DNA from: Burkholderiales bacterium
Lineage (GTDB): Bacteria; Pseudomonadota; Gammaproteobacteria; Burkholderiales; Usitatibacteraceae
Direction: 5' to 3'
DNA: 37,503 bases
NCBI GenBank assembly: GCA_026125445.1
Contig: JAHCLE010000014.1
Span: 1-37,503, forward strand
Part shown: positions 1-9,476 of the stretch, in pieces
How positions within the stretch are numbered: the first letter of the stretch is position 1
Layout of the letters: each line of letters opens with the position of its first letter
The notes under the pieces: generated by a model
Databases searched by the model: none
What the model was told of the DNA's origin: nothing
Seen by the model: the letters and a program-made list of their open reading frames with translations, nothing else
Program-made: the position numbers and the translations under genes

Positions 1-1296
<1,296 letters not shown>

Positions 1297-1560
1297 TTAG
1301 GCTTGCGCCGGCTCGATGCTCACGGTGTTCTTCTGCTTGGGGCCGTGCGGGGCGAACTTCACCTTGCCGGTCACCATCGCGAAGAGGGTGTGGTCCTTGC
1401 CGATGCCCACGTGCTGGCCCGGGTGGAACTGCGTGCCGCGCTGGCGGACGATGATGGAGCCCGCGTTCACGAGCTCGCCGCCGTAGGCCTTGACGCCCAG
1501 GCGCTTGCTCTCGGAATCGCGGCCGTTGCGGGAAGAGCCGCCTGCTTTCTTGTGTGCCAT
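1297..1560 (-). CDS. rpmA: 50S ribosomal protein L27
   Basis: L27 of 87 residues, normal length, beginning [20 protein letters not shown] and carrying the family's conserved [18 protein letters not shown] and HPG-NVG-like (here [16 protein letters not shown]) segments. L27 binds 23S rRNA next to the peptidyl-transferase centre, and its flexible N-terminus reaches the P site. The gene lies 12 bases after rplU on the same strand, the usual two-gene operon, and is followed directly by a strong intrinsic terminator. Confidence 0.99.
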   Translation of the reverse strand: MAHKKAGGSSRNGRDSESKRLGVKAYGGELVNAGSIIVRQRGTQFHPGQHVGIGKDHTLFAMVTGKVKFAPHGPKQKNTVSIEPAQA

Positions 1561-1572
1561 GTTCGCTACCCG

Positions 1573-1884
1573 TTACTGGTTGATGGCGTCCACACGGATT
1601 TCCGTGTAGTTCTGCCGGTGGCCCTGCGTCTTCATGTAGTGCTTGCGGCGGCGCATCTTGAAGATGCGCACCTTCGGGCCCCGGCCGTGGGCGACCACGG
1701 TTGCGGAAACCTTCGCGCCGGCGAGCGTGGGCGTGCCGACCTTCACGGCCTCGCCATCCGCCACCATCAGCACCTGGTCGAGCACGATGGTGGCGCCGAC
1801 GTCGGCCTGCACCTGCTCGATCTTGATGTTTTCTCCCGGGGCAACGCGGTATTGCTTGCCGCCGGCCTTGATCACTGCGTACAT
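1573..1884 (-). CDS. rplU: 50S ribosomal protein L21
   Basis: L21 of 103 residues starting [14 protein letters not shown] at the ATG 1882-1884, with the family's C-terminal [16 protein letters not shown] stretch. L21 binds 23S rRNA in the large subunit. The reading frame stays open far upstream, but the family start and a GGGAG ribosome site fix the beginning here. A good sigma-70 promoter lies about 60-85 bases upstream on the same strand. It is the first gene of the rplU-rpmA transcript and is divergent from ispB. Confidence 0.99.
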   Translation of the reverse strand: MYAVIKAGGKQYRVAPGENIKIEQVQADVGATIVLDQVLMVADGEAVKVGTPTLAGAKVSATVVAHGRGPKVRIFKMRRRKHYMKTQGHRQNYTEIRVDAINQ

Positions 1885-1941
1885 GCCTGGAACTCCCGTT
1901 TTAGTTTGATAATTCACGGCCTTTTGCACCGCGAACCCGCT

Positions 1942-1970
1942 ATAATACGCGAAATCCCAAGCAACGTCAA
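1942..1970 (-). promoter_or_regulatory. Sigma-70 promoter of rplU-rpmA
   Basis: On the minus strand, -35 TTGACG (1970-1965) is followed after exactly 17 bases by -10 TATTAT (1947-1942). This is close to consensus and predicts transcription from about 1935, leaving a leader of some 50 bases before the L21 start. Confidence 0.82.
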
Positions 1971-2034
1971 AGACTTGTGTTCGGGCCCCTCCGGGTCCGG
2001 CCGCCCCCGGAAAAGCGCCTTGAACCAGTCCCAC

Positions 2035-3009
2035 ATGCCCGTGAGCCTCGAATCGATCCGGGCCCCCATCGCCGACGACCTGAAGGCCGTCGACGAGGTC
2101 ATCCGCCGCAGCATCGACTCCGAGGTGGTCCTCGTCCGGACCATCGCCGACTACATCATCGAGGCCGGCGGCAAGCGCCTGCGTCCCGCCCTGCTGCTCC
2201 TCGCCGCCAACGCCGTGGGCGCCACCGGTCCCGCCCGCCACGAGCTCGCGACCGTCATCGAGTTCATCCACACGGCCACCCTCCTGCACGACGACGTGGT
2301 GGACGAATCCAGCCTGCGCCGCGGCCGGCGCACGGCCAACGCCGAGTTCGGCAACGCCGCCTCGGTGCTGGTGGGCGACTTCCTCTATTCGCGCGCCTTC
2401 CAGATGATGGTGGCCCTGGGCAACCTGCGGGTGATGCAGGTGCTCTCGGACGCGACCAACGTGATCGCCGAAGGGGAGGTGCTGCAGCTCCTCAACGTGA
2501 ACGACCCGGACACCGACGAGGAAAGCTACCTGCGCGTCATCCGCTACAAGACCGCCAAGCTCTTCGAGGCCGCCACCCAGGTGGGCGCGATCCTCGGCGA
2601 CGCTCCCGCCGGCGTCGAGAAGTCGCTGGCGGAATTCGGCATGCACCTGGGCACCGCCTTCCAGGTGATCGACGACGTCCTGGACTACTCCGGCGACCTG
2701 GCCGAGACGGGCAAGAACCTGGGCGACGACCTCGCCGAGGGCAAGCCCACGCTGCCGCTCATCCGCGCCATGCAGGTGGGCAGCCCCGCCGAGAAGGCGC
2801 TGGTGCGCCGCGCCATCGAGGAGGGCGGCAAGGCCGACCTGGGGGCGGTGGTCGAGGCCATCAACCGCACCGGGGCGCTGGACTACGCGCGCGACTGCGC
2901 GCGCCGGGAGGCGGCCATCGCCACCTCGCGGCTGGGGCCCCTCGCGGGTTCCGCGTTCAAGGACAGTCTGCTACAATTGGCGCACTTTTCGGTGGAGCGG
3001 AAGTACTAG
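2035..3009 (+). CDS. ispB: Octaprenyl/polyprenyl diphosphate synthase
   Basis: Trans-isoprenyl diphosphate synthase of 324 residues that makes the long prenyl chain of ubiquinone. Both Asp-rich motifs are intact: DDVVD at residues 86-90 and DDVLD at 213-217. The GGKRLRP substrate-binding motif lies near residues 45-51 and a GEVLQL segment near 147. Its place divergent from rplU is the standard ispB position in beta- and gammaproteobacteria. I chose the ATG at 2035; an in-frame TTG at 2020 would add five residues. A hairpin terminator and tRNA-Pro follow. Confidence 0.96.
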   Translation: MPVSLESIRAPIADDLKAVDEVIRRSIDSEVVLVRTIADYIIEAGGKRLRPALLLLAANAVGATGPARHELATVIEFIHTATLLHDDVVDESSLRRGRRTANAEFGNAASVLVGDFLYSRAFQMMVALGNLRVMQVLSDATNVIAEGEVLQLLNVNDPDTDEESYLRVIRYKTAKLFEAATQVGAILGDAPAGVEKSLAEFGMHLGTAFQVIDDVLDYSGDLAETGKNLGDDLAEGKPTLPLIRAMQVGSPAEKALVRRAIEEGGKADLGAVVEAINRTGALDYARDCARREAAIATSRLGPLAGSAFKDSLLQLAHFSVERKY

Positions 3010-3025
3010 GTCCACCGCAATTCCG

Positions 3026-3048
3026 ACGGGCGCGCCAAGCGCCCGTTT
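3026..3048 (+). terminator. Terminator after ispB
   Basis: Perfect 8-bp inverted repeat ACGGGCGC/GCGCCCGT (3026-3033 and 3039-3046), 5-base loop, followed by a short TTT. It lies between the ispB stop and tRNA-Pro. The short T-run makes its strength uncertain. Confidence 0.65.
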
Positions 3049-3054
3049 CGGCCT

Positions 3055-3131
3055 CGGGGTGTAGCTTAGCCTGGTAGAGCGCTACGTTCGGGACGTAGAG
3101 GCCGGAGGTTCGAATCCTCTCACCCCGACCA
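3055..3131 (+). tRNA. tRNA-Pro (anticodon CGG)
   Basis: Complete cloverleaf. The acceptor stem CGGGGTG pairs with CACCCCG. The anticodon stem CTACG/CGTAG encloses the loop TTCGGGA with anticodon CGG, and the T-arm contains GGTTCGAATCC. The CCA end (3129-3131) is encoded in the DNA. It lies between ispB and the convergent sigma-54 regulator gene. Confidence 0.97.
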
Positions 3132-3140
3132 CCTTTCCCG

Positions 3141-3158
3141 CGGCCTCACTCGAGGCCG
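3141..3158. terminator. Hairpin at the convergent tRNA-Pro/regulator ends
   Basis: CGGCCTC (3141-3147), loop ACTC, GAGGCCG (3152-3158) form a perfect 7-bp stem overlapping the last codons of the minus-strand regulator gene. It could stop transcription from both sides, but there is no clear T-run. Confidence 0.4.
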
Positions 3159-4543
3159 TAACGCTTGATCTTCCGCCACAGCGTGGACTTGTCGATGCCC
3201 AGGATCTCGGCGGCCGTCGCCCGGTTGCCCTGCGTCTCGCGCAGCGTCTTGGCGATGAAGTAGGCCTCGATCTCCTCCAGGCTCTGCGGCTCGATCATCT
3301 CCATGGCGCGCCCAGGCACGGGCTGCTCGGCGGCCAGCCCCGGCGGAAGGCAGTCCACGTCCAGCATGTCGGTCTCGGTGAGGATGATCATCGACTGGAT
3401 GGCGTTCTCCAGCTCGCGCGCGTTGCCCGGCCAGTCGTGGCGCATGAGGGCGCCGAGCGCGCGCGTCGTGATTCCCTTGACGGGCTTGCCCAGGCGCGCC
3501 GTGTGCCGGCCCAGGAAGTAGTTGGCGAGCAGCGGGATGTCGCTTCGCCGGTCGCGCAGCGGCGGCATCACGATCTCCACGATGCGCAGGCGGTAGTAGA
3601 GGTCCATGCGGAAGGCGCCGCTCTCGACGAGCGCGGGCAGCGGCCGGTTGGTCGCGGCGATGAGGCGCACGTCCGCGCGCCGCGGCTCGGTGTCGCCCAT
3701 GCGGTAGAAGGTCCCGTCCTGAAGCACGCGCAGCAGCTTCGCCTGGAAGGCGGGCGAGGCGTTGTTGATCTCGTCGAGGAAGAGCGTGCCGCGGTCGGCC
3801 GTCTCGAAGAGGCCCGCCTTGGCGCGGTCGGCGCCGGTGAAGGCGCCGCGCTGGTAGCCGAAGAGCTCGCTCTCGATGATGTTCTCGGGGATGGCGGCGC
3901 AGTTGAGCGGGACGAAGCGCCCCTCCCGGCGCGCGCTCGCGGCGTGGATCAGGTGCGCGACGACCTCCTTGCCCGTGCCCGATTCCCCCGTGACGAGCAC
4001 GCAGCAGTCGTAGCCCGCTGCCGCGCGCACCGTGCGGCGCACCTGCTCGATGGCGGGGTTCTTGCCCACCAGGCCCTCGGATCCGGCCCAGGCGCGGTTG
4101 GCCTCGCGAAGGCGCAGGTTCTCGCGGTTGAGCTGCCAGTACTCGAGCGCGTGGCCCGCGATGCGGCGCAGGTCGTCGGGCTCGAAGGGCTTCTTCAGGT
4201 AGTCGTAGGCGCCGTTCTTGAGCGCGTCGACGGCGGACTCCACGGTGGCGTGCCCGGTGAGGAGGATCACCTGGGTCAGGGAACTGCGGCGCCTGGCGAA
4301 GCGCAGCACCTCGAGGCCGCCCACGCGCGGCATGCGAAGATCCGTGACCACCACCGCCACGTCGTGTCCCTCGAGGTAGTCGAGGGCGGCCTGCGAGCTC
4401 TCGACCGCCACCACCTCGGCCGGGGCGCCGGAGAGCACCTCCTCGATCATGCGCCGCATGGCGGCGTCGTCCTCGACGACGAGCAGCGTCGGCCGCGACG
4501 CATCCTGCGCCACGACCTCCGGGGAGCCTGCCGCCGTCTCCAT
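3146..4543 (-). CDS. Sigma-54-dependent response regulator (NtrC family)
   Basis: Full three-domain NtrC-type activator of 465 residues. The receiver domain (about 18-130) has the phospho-acceptor Asp near 68 and a KKPF lysine near 118. The AAA+ domain has Walker A GESGTGKE (187-193), the sigma-54-contacting GAFTGA loop (233-238) and Walker B TLFLDEI (253-259). A C-terminal Fis-type helix-turn-helix ends the protein (about 425-465). Two cysteines (180-181) sit just before Walker A. It follows the kinase gene by four bases and closes the ext-like cluster. Three good sigma-54 promoters lie in that cluster, so it is the natural candidate activator; that link is inference. Confidence 0.95.
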   Translation of the reverse strand: METAAGSPEVVAQDASRPTLLVVEDDAAMRRMIEEVLSGAPAEVVAVESSQAALDYLEGHDVAVVVTDLRMPRVGGLEVLRFARRRSSLTQVILLTGHATVESAVDALKNGAYDYLKKPFEPDDLRRIAGHALEYWQLNRENLRLREANRAWAGSEGLVGKNPAIEQVRRTVRAAAGYDCCVLVTGESGTGKEVVAHLIHAASARREGRFVPLNCAAIPENIIESELFGYQRGAFTGADRAKAGLFETADRGTLFLDEINNASPAFQAKLLRVLQDGTFYRMGDTEPRRADVRLIAATNRPLPALVESGAFRMDLYYRLRIVEIVMPPLRDRRSDIPLLANYFLGRHTARLGKPVKGITTRALGALMRHDWPGNARELENAIQSMIILTETDMLDVDCLPPGLAAEQPVPGRAMEMIEPQSLEEIEAYFIAKTLRETQGNRATAAEILGIDKSTLWRKIKRYGLE

Positions 4544-4547
4544 GGGC

Positions 4548-5984
4548 CTACGCGACGAGCGGCAGCGTCACGACGAAGCGCGCGCCGCCCTCGTGGTCGG
4601 GATCGCAGTGGATGCTGCCGCCGATGCGGGTGACGATCGACTGGCTGATGGGCAGCCCCAGGCCCGTCCCCGACGACTCCCCCTTGGTGGTGAAGAAGGG
4701 CTCGAAGAGGCGGGGCCGGTCCGCGGGCGCGACCCCGGGCCCGTTGTCCGTGACGCTCACCACGGCCTGGCCGCCCTCGACGCGGCACCCGATGCGCACC
4801 CGCGGCTCGGGGCCCCCCGCGGCCGCCTGGACCGCGTTCACCAGCAGGTTCACGAGGACGATGTCGAGCTGCCCGCCGCCGCCGCGCACCGTGACCTCGC
4901 CCTGGACGTCGGCCTCGATGGCCACGCACTCGCGCCGGCCCTGGCAGTTGGTCACCGCCTCGACCGCTTCCCGGATGAGGCCGTTGATCTCGCAGGTCTC
5001 CGTCGGGCAGGCGTCGCGCCGCGCGTAGGCCAGCAGGTTGTCGATGATGCGCGCGCAGCGCTTGGTCTCGCCGTGGATGACTCGCGCGTACTCGGCACGC
5101 CTCGCCTCGTCCGCCTTGCCCTCGTTGAGGAGCTGGGCGTAGCCTAGGATCGTGCCCAGCGGCGTGTTGAGCTCGTGCGCCACGCCGGCGGCCAGCTGCC
5201 CCATGGCCACCAGCTTCTCCGTCTGCCGCGCCAGGTCCTCGAGCTTCTTCCAGTCGGTGATGTCCTGCAGGATGATGGCCGCGCTCGCCTGGGCGGCGCG
5301 CGGGGACTTGCCGAAGAAGGTGAGGTTGAGCGACACCTGGCGCACCTCCTCGCCCAGGCGCAGGGCGAGCACCTTGTTGCTCACCTGCTGCTCGTAGAGG
5401 AAGGCCTCGCGCAGGAGCTCCCGGCCCGCCTCGTCGGGAAGCAGGAGGTCGAAGACGTTGGCGCCGGAGAGCGACTGCGCCGGCAGGCCGAAGAGCGACT
5501 CGGCCTGGCGGTTCGAGAGCGTCACGCGGAAGTCGCCGTCGACCACGAGGAGCGCGCCGGGCAGCCCCTGCAGGATCGCCTCGTGGCGGTTCCTCTCCGC
5601 GATGATCGCGAGCTGCGCCTGCTCCATCTCGCCGAAGAGCGAGCCCAGGTTGCGGGCGAGCGCGTTGTATTCGGCGGCCAGCGGACCGACCAGGGCGCGG
5701 GCCGAGCCGGGGAGCTCCACGGGCTCTAGCTCGCCGACGTTGGCGCGCTGCAGCGCGCCGTGCACCGCCGAGAGCCCGCGCCAGTAGCCGTAGAGGCCCA
5801 GGCCCGCCGCGAGTGCCAGGGCGGTCGCGGCCCAGGCGGCCACTCCCGAGGGCGCCAGCCACGCGAGCGCGGCGAGGATCGCCAGCGCGGCGAGCGCGAG
5901 CGCGAACGAGCCGCGACCCGTGCCGCCGCCCTGCGCATCCGATGTCCTGTCGCGGGAACCCGCCGCGATGTCGACGCTGCCCAA
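4548..5984 (-). CDS. PAS-domain sensor histidine kinase, partner of the NtrC-type regulator
   Basis: Histidine kinase of 478 residues. Two membrane segments (about 27-45 and 48-66) have almost no periplasmic loop. They are followed by a HAMP-like linker, a PAS domain (about 132-245), HisKA with the phospho-His at 270 (GVAHELNTPLG) and an HATPase domain (NLLVNAVQA, DNGPGV, GTGLGL). Four cysteines (326, 331, 347, 353) cluster between HisKA and the ATPase domain. The start is TTG at 5984-5982, supported by GGAGG five bases upstream (5994-5990); no ATG fits as well. It is the seventh gene of the cluster counting back from the divergent promoter region and sits 99 bases after the porin gene. Confidence 0.93.
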   Translation of the reverse strand: MGSVDIAAGSRDRTSDAQGGGTGRGSFALALAALAILAALAWLAPSGVAAWAATALALAAGLGLYGYWRGLSAVHGALQRANVGELEPVELPGSARALVGPLAAEYNALARNLGSLFGEMEQAQLAIIAERNRHEAILQGLPGALLVVDGDFRVTLSNRQAESLFGLPAQSLSGANVFDLLLPDEAGRELLREAFLYEQQVSNKVLALRLGEEVRQVSLNLTFFGKSPRAAQASAAIILQDITDWKKLEDLARQTEKLVAMGQLAAGVAHELNTPLGTILGYAQLLNEGKADEARRAEYARVIHGETKRCARIIDNLLAYARRDACPTETCEINGLIREAVEAVTNCQGRRECVAIEADVQGEVTVRGGGGQLDIVLVNLLVNAVQAAAGGPEPRVRIGCRVEGGQAVVSVTDNGPGVAPADRPRLFEPFFTTKGESSGTGLGLPISQSIVTRIGGSIHCDPDHEGGARFVVTLPLVA

Positions 5985-6045
5985 TCGTTCCTCCGGGATC
6001 GCGCCTGCGTGCGGCGCGTTGGGGAATCGATGATGCCACGGGGCC

Positions 6046-6068
6046 GACCGGGACGGTTGATCCCGGTC
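6046..6068 (-). other. Intercistronic hairpin between porin and kinase genes
   Basis: Perfect 8-bp inverted repeat GACCGGGA/TCCCGGTC with a 7-base loop, in the 99-base gap between the porin stop and the kinase start. There is no T-run on either strand. It may act as an RNA-stability or attenuation element that lowers kinase/regulator expression relative to the structural genes. Confidence 0.45.
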
Positions 6069-6083
6069 AGCCCGCGCGGAGCG

Positions 6084-7274
6084 TCAGAAGATGAACTGCA
6101 GGCCGAACGTGTACTGGTTGTAGTCGCGCTGCGAGGCGTCGGTGGGGTTCTGCACGTCGAACTTCACCTTGGCCGCCTCGAAGCTCAGCTTGAGCAGCTG
6201 GCCGTTGAGGAGGTAGTGGAAGCCGATGCCGTCCCACTTCTGGTCGCGGTAACCCGTCGGCAGGTTGTAGTCGGAGACCTCGTGGCGGCCGAAGAGCTGC
6301 AGGCGCCCCGGGCCGATCTTCTGCGGGAAGAGGTAGCCCGCCTTCACGTACCAGCCCTCGAGGTCCGTCGTCGCCGGAAGATTCGGGTCGGGCGACAGGC
6401 CCCAGTGCACGTTGCCGGTGTCGTAGCGCATCACGGCCGCGGAGGCGGTGAACGTGCCCGACGAGGTCGGCTGCTCCCAGAACACGTCGGCCGTCCACGC
6501 CTTGTAGTTCTTCGGGTCCGTCTTGCCGATGTAGTCGCCGTAGGCGACGTCCTTCTGGTAGTCGTAGGAGGCGCCGATGGTGAAGACGTTGCGCGTGCCC
6601 AGGTAGGTGCCGCGGTAGCCGTACTCGTACTCGGGGTCGAGGAGCGTCAGGTGGACGCGGCCCGTCAGGCGCGGCGAGTCCTTCGCCACCGCGTCGCCCT
6701 CGCGGCCGTCGGCGACCATGAACTTGTACTGGAACTTGCCGTCGGCGAGGTTGCCCCACACCGCGGCGCCGGTGTCGCGGCTGCCGCCCCACGGCGTGTA
6801 GGCCAGGACCTCGGCCCGGTCCATGGTCAGCGGGTCGAAGCAGGCCTCGAGGTTCTCGCGCGTGAAGGCGTTCTTGAAGCGCCCGACCATGAAGCGCATG
6901 CCGTCGCTCACGTCGAAAGTCACGTAGGAGTCGCGGAAGAAGATGCTCTTGTCGTCCTCGCCGTACTTGCTGTCGGAAGGCGCGTCGAGGTTGGCGTAGA
7001 AGCCCACCAGGTCGTTGAACTGGCCCGAGAAGGTGAGGCGGTTGCGGCGCAGGAAGAAGTCCGTGGACTTGCCGCTGTCCGTGGGGGAGCTGAAGTCGCG
7101 CGCCTGGCCCCAGGCCTGCAGCGAGTAGTTGAAGGTGAGGTTGCCCTCCTTGCCGAAGGCGATCGTGGGCCCCGCCGAGGCGCTTCCCGCCCAGGCAAGG
7201 AACGCGAGCGCGCACGCGCCCGCCAGTCGCTTCGTCGTGGTCCTGCGCATCGTGCTGCTTCTCGCGAGCTTCAT
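6084..7274 (-). CDS. extI: Outer-membrane porin, phosphate-selective porin O/P type (ExtI-like)
   Basis: Beta-barrel porin of 396 residues. The signal peptide ends near residue 34 (GSASA), many alternating aromatic strands follow, and the protein ends in a terminal Phe (LQFIF), typical of outer-membrane insertion. The sequence reads as the OprO/OprP-like family. In an operon with a rhodanese-like lipoprotein and multihaem cytochromes, this matches the Geobacter extHIJKL-type conduit, in which ExtI is a porin linked to selenite and tellurite reduction. The start at 7274 has AAGGAGG eight bases upstream and lies 19 bases after the trihaem cytochrome. The family call is firm; the ExtI identity rests mainly on context. 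Confidence 0.82.
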   Translation of the reverse strand: MKLARSSTMRRTTTKRLAGACALAFLAWAGSASAGPTIAFGKEGNLTFNYSLQAWGQARDFSSPTDSGKSTDFFLRRNRLTFSGQFNDLVGFYANLDAPSDSKYGEDDKSIFFRDSYVTFDVSDGMRFMVGRFKNAFTRENLEACFDPLTMDRAEVLAYTPWGGSRDTGAAVWGNLADGKFQYKFMVADGREGDAVAKDSPRLTGRVHLTLLDPEYEYGYRGTYLGTRNVFTIGASYDYQKDVAYGDYIGKTDPKNYKAWTADVFWEQPTSSGTFTASAAVMRYDTGNVHWGLSPDPNLPATTDLEGWYVKAGYLFPQKIGPGRLQLFGRHEVSDYNLPTGYRDQKWDGIGFHYLLNGQLLKLSFEAAKVKFDVQNPTDASQRDYNQYTFGLQFIF

Positions 7275-7293
7275 GGGATTCCCCTCCTTGGGA

Positions 7294-7800
7294 TCACTTC
7301 TTGTTGTAGGCCTTCACGAGGTCCGCGGGATTGCCCGTCTTGTGGCAGCTCGCGCACATCTCGGCGGGCTTGGAACGCGGGTCCTTCATCATCTCGGCGT
7401 GCGCCAGCTCCTTCTTGATGAGGCGGGGATTGCCCTTGTGGCATCCCACGCAGGAGTTGTCGACGCTCTTGTGGTCGGTGTGCCACTTCTGCTCGCTCGG
7501 GGCGGCCGCGCGCGTGCCGTTGTGGCACTTGAAGCAGGACGAGGCGCCCATGCCGCAGGCGTTGGCCTCGGCGATGGGCGAGGTCTGGCGCAGGATGTCG
7601 CGCACCTCGGCGATGGCCTCGGCGCCCCAGCCCCCGGGCTTCGGGCCCGCCGCGACGGAGCCGTCGGCGCGCTCGGGCGTGGAGCCCGCGAGGGACCAGG
7701 CGAGCGCCACGGCCACGACGGCCGCCGTTCCCGCGGCGGTGCGCGCGATGGAGCGCGCCGCCGCGCGCAGCCTGTCCACGATCGACTTCTTCTGCTTCAT
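7294..7800 (-). CDS. Trihaem c-type cytochrome
   Basis: Protein of 168 residues with one N-terminal hydrophobic segment (about 22-40; signal peptide or anchor) and three CxxCH haem sites at residues 89-93, 117-121 and 149-153. Extra histidines (107, 110, 134) could be distal ligands. It is predicted to be periplasmic or membrane-anchored and to carry electrons towards the porin/cytochrome conduit. The ATG at 7800 overlaps the stop of the small upstream gene as ATGA and has a GAGGAGG-like ribosome site. The porin gene follows after 19 bases. I could not assign it to one named Ext cytochrome. Confidence 0.85.
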   Translation of the reverse strand: MKQKKSIVDRLRAAARSIARTAAGTAAVVAVALAWSLAGSTPERADGSVAAGPKPGGWGAEAIAEVRDILRQTSPIAEANACGMGASSCFKCHNGTRAAAPSEQKWHTDHKSVDNSCVGCHKGNPRLIKKELAHAEMMKDPRSKPAEMCASCHKTGNPADLVKAYNKK

Positions 7801-8075
7801 TTCTCGCTCCTCCTCTGGGTTTGCGCGGCCGATTTCCCCTCGGCAGCCTGGATGTCGTCCTCGCCCAGCGCGCTGGCGCAGGTGCAGGTGGGCCTCTCGC
7901 CCTTGAACTTGAGGCGCCGCTTCGGCGCCTGGGCTTCCGCCGCCCCGTCCTTCGCCGGGGCTTCGGCCGCAGCCTCCTTCACGGGGGCTCCCGCCGTCGT
8001 GTTCGTCGCCGGGACCTGCGCCTGCGCGCACGGCACGGCGAGCATCGCGACGACCAGCCAACGACGAAGGTGCAT
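7797..8075 (-). CDS. Small secreted protein with a CTC motif (possible ExtJ-like protein)
   Basis: Protein of 92 residues. A signal peptide (1-19, ending AQA) is followed by an Ala/Pro/Lys-rich linker and a basic stretch (KRRLKFKGE). A CTC motif (Cys64, Cys66) and an acidic/charged tail end the protein. I do not recognise a domain. The position between cytochromes and porin, and the small size, resemble ExtJ of the Geobacter cluster; this is a weak, context-only suggestion. The ATG at 8075 has GGGAG four to five bases upstream. It is the first gene after an internal sigma-54 promoter and is coupled by ATGA to the trihaem cytochrome. Confidence 0.7.
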   Translation of the reverse strand: MHLRRWLVVAMLAVPCAQAQVPATNTTAGAPVKEAAAEAPAKDGAAEAQAPKRRLKFKGERPTCTCASALGEDDIQAAEGKSAAQTQRRSEK

Positions 8076-8111
8076 GGTTGCTCCCGGTGACAGGACTCGA
8101 TGGCGGCATCC

Positions 8112-8127
8112 AGCAGATTGCGTGCCA
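8112..8127 (-). promoter_or_regulatory. Sigma-54 promoter before the small-protein/trihaem cytochrome/porin unit
   Basis: On the minus strand the sequence reads TGGCACG-CAAT-CTGCT, one mismatch from the -24/-12 consensus TGGCACG-N4-TTGCW, with exact GG-N10-GC spacing (GG at 8126-8125, GC at 8114-8113). Transcription would start near 8101, about 25 bases before the ATG at 8075. Confidence 0.85.
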
Positions 8128-8142
8128 CCGTCGCGGCGACTG

Positions 8143-8158
8143 AAAAAACAGGGAGTTA
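8143..8158 (-). promoter_or_regulatory. A-tract with IHF-like site upstream of the internal sigma-54 promoter
   Basis: Plus-strand AAAAAACA (8143-8150) runs into AAACAGGGAGTTA (8146-8158), a loose match to the IHF consensus WATCAANNNNTTR. It begins 16 bases beyond the -24 GG, exactly as at the sigma-54 promoter of the rhodanese-like gene. Bending or UP-element function is inferred from position. Confidence 0.45.
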
Positions 8159-8212
8159 GGAGCGAGCCCTTCGTCGGAGGCATTGCATTACCCCTTGCCC
8201 GCCGTGGGGCCT

Positions 8213-8224
8213 TTCAATTTGCAA
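8213..8224 (-). promoter_or_regulatory. Candidate upstream activator site, copy 1
   Basis: Plus-strand TTCAATTTGCAA, centred 93 bases upstream of the -24 element at 8125/8126. It overlaps the stop codon of the pentahaem cytochrome gene. An identical 12-mer sits 94 bases upstream of the -24 element of the rhodanese-like gene. The distance suits an NtrC-type enhancer. Confidence 0.45.
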
Positions 8225-9476
8225 CCGCACGCGAGGCGGCACCCGGCGACTCGGGGACCGCGACGCGCACCTCCTCCAGGTGGTAGCGGGCGCCTACCGC
8301 CTTCGCGAGCGCCTCGTCGAGAAGCGCCCGCGTAGCCTCGTCGAGACCGGGATTGCGCTGGCGCATGTCGGCGAACATGCGCTCGTAGTGCTCCCCGGGC
8401 GCGACTTCCGTGGCGAGGATCGCCTCCCACTTGCCCGGCCCGGCGGCGATCTCGAAGGAAATCTCCTTCCGTGCGTCGGGGGCGAGCCGGGTGTCGGCCA
8501 TCTCGCGCTCGAGACCCACGTCGAGGGTGCGTCCCACCACGTGCTGGCCGACGAGCATGCGGGTGCCGGGGCCGCGCAGGACCAGGTTCACGAAGAGCTT
8601 GGGCACGACGTAGGTGGGAAGGTAGTGGCCCGCGTCGCGGTTGGCGAGCACGGCGGTGACGCGGATGCGCCCCGCGTCGACGCGCGTGACGGAGAGCTCG
8701 CGGTGCAGGGCGGTGCGCACCATGTCGCGGTCGTGGATGCCGCGCCAGAGGTGGCGCCGGCCCGGCATGTGGCAGCCCTGGCACTGGCGGCCCTCGCGGG
8801 CATGCCGGCTCGCGCGCCATTCCGCGTAGGTGTTCTCGAGGAGCTTGCCGTTCACCTGGCGCCCGTCGGGCGCGAACTGGTGGCAGGGCGAGCAGAAGCG
8901 GCTGTCGGAGAACGCCGCCTCCTCCGTGAAACCGCCGTGGGGCAGCCGGGTGCCTTCGGGCGGCGCGGCGCGCGCCTTCGGGCCGAAGCGCTCATGCCGG
9001 CGCACGTGGCAGGCCGCGCAGACCAGGCCCTGCCGGTGCAGCTCCGGCGGGACCCACGACGGCGGCGGCGAGGCCGGCGCGTTGGGCCAGCCGCGTTCCA
9101 GGGCCATGAGGGCCTTCTGCTCCGCGAGCGGCGCGTGGCAGCGCAGGCAATCGTTGCCCTGGTGCTGCTGCATCGTGCGCAATTGCCAGAGGATGCCGGG
9201 CCCGATGGCCCGCGAGTGCAGGCTCGTCTTCCAGTCGGCGAGCTGCGCGGGGTGGCAGGCGCCGCAGCCCTCGGGACCGAGGGCCGCTTCCGCCGGCGTG
9301 AAGGTTGCGGGGGGATCGCCCTGGGGGGCGAGAGGCTGCGCCCAGTGGCGGGCGAGGAAGGCCTCGATCGCTTCGTCGGCGCGCCGCTCGGACAGGTGGC
9401 GCCAGCCGGCCCACAGGGCGAGGCCGGCGAGGGCGACCAGGGCCGCCCCGCCGGCTCGGCGAACGATCAGCCGCAG
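8214..9476 (-). CDS. Pentahaem c-type cytochrome with probable CTG start
   Basis: About 420 residues. An N-terminal hydrophobic segment (about 8-24) is followed by five CxxCH haem sites at residues 71-75, 110-114, 153-157, 195-199 and 232-236, then a haem-free domain of about 160 residues rich in beta-type sequence. The pattern resembles cytochrome c554-like multihaem proteins. It is predicted to be periplasmic and to pass electrons to the porin conduit. No ATG, GTG or TTG occurs in frame between the end of the rhodanese-like gene and the first haem motif. A CTG at 9476-9474 has GGAGG six bases upstream; a second CTG at 9470 overlaps the upstream stop as CTGA. The rhodanese-like gene overlaps it by about ten bases. 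Confidence 0.85.
   Translation of the reverse strand: MRLIVRRAGGAALVALAGLALWAGWRHLSERRADEAIEAFLARHWAQPLAPQGDPPATFTPAEAALGPEGCGACHPAQLADWKTSLHSRAIGPGILWQLRTMQQHQGNDCLRCHAPLAEQKALMALERGWPNAPASPPPSWVPPELHRQGLVCAACHVRRHERFGPKARAAPPEGTRLPHGGFTEEAAFSDSRFCSPCHQFAPDGRQVNGKLLENTYAEWRASRHAREGRQCQGCHMPGRRHLWRGIHDRDMVRTALHRELSVTRVDAGRIRVTAVLANRDAGHYLPTYVVPKLFVNLVLRGPGTRMLVGQHVVGRTLDVGLEREMADTRLAPDARKEISFEIAAGPGKWEAILATEVAPGEHYERMFADMRQRNPGLDEATRALLDEALAKAVGARYHLEEVRVAVPESPGAASRAVAN

Noticed and set aside
1941-1946. TATAAT on the plus strand as the ispB promoter
   Set aside because: No -35 hexamer at usable spacing on the plus strand. The same bases fit the -10 of the strong minus-strand rplU promoter.
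2020-2034. TTG at 2020 as the ispB start
   Set aside because: In frame, but it adds only five residues and is no better supported than the ATG at 2035.
6046-6068. Hairpin after the porin gene as an intrinsic terminator
   Set aside because: Perfect stem but no T-run on the minus strand, and the kinase/regulator pair has no obvious promoter of its own. Kept only as an intercistronic hairpin.
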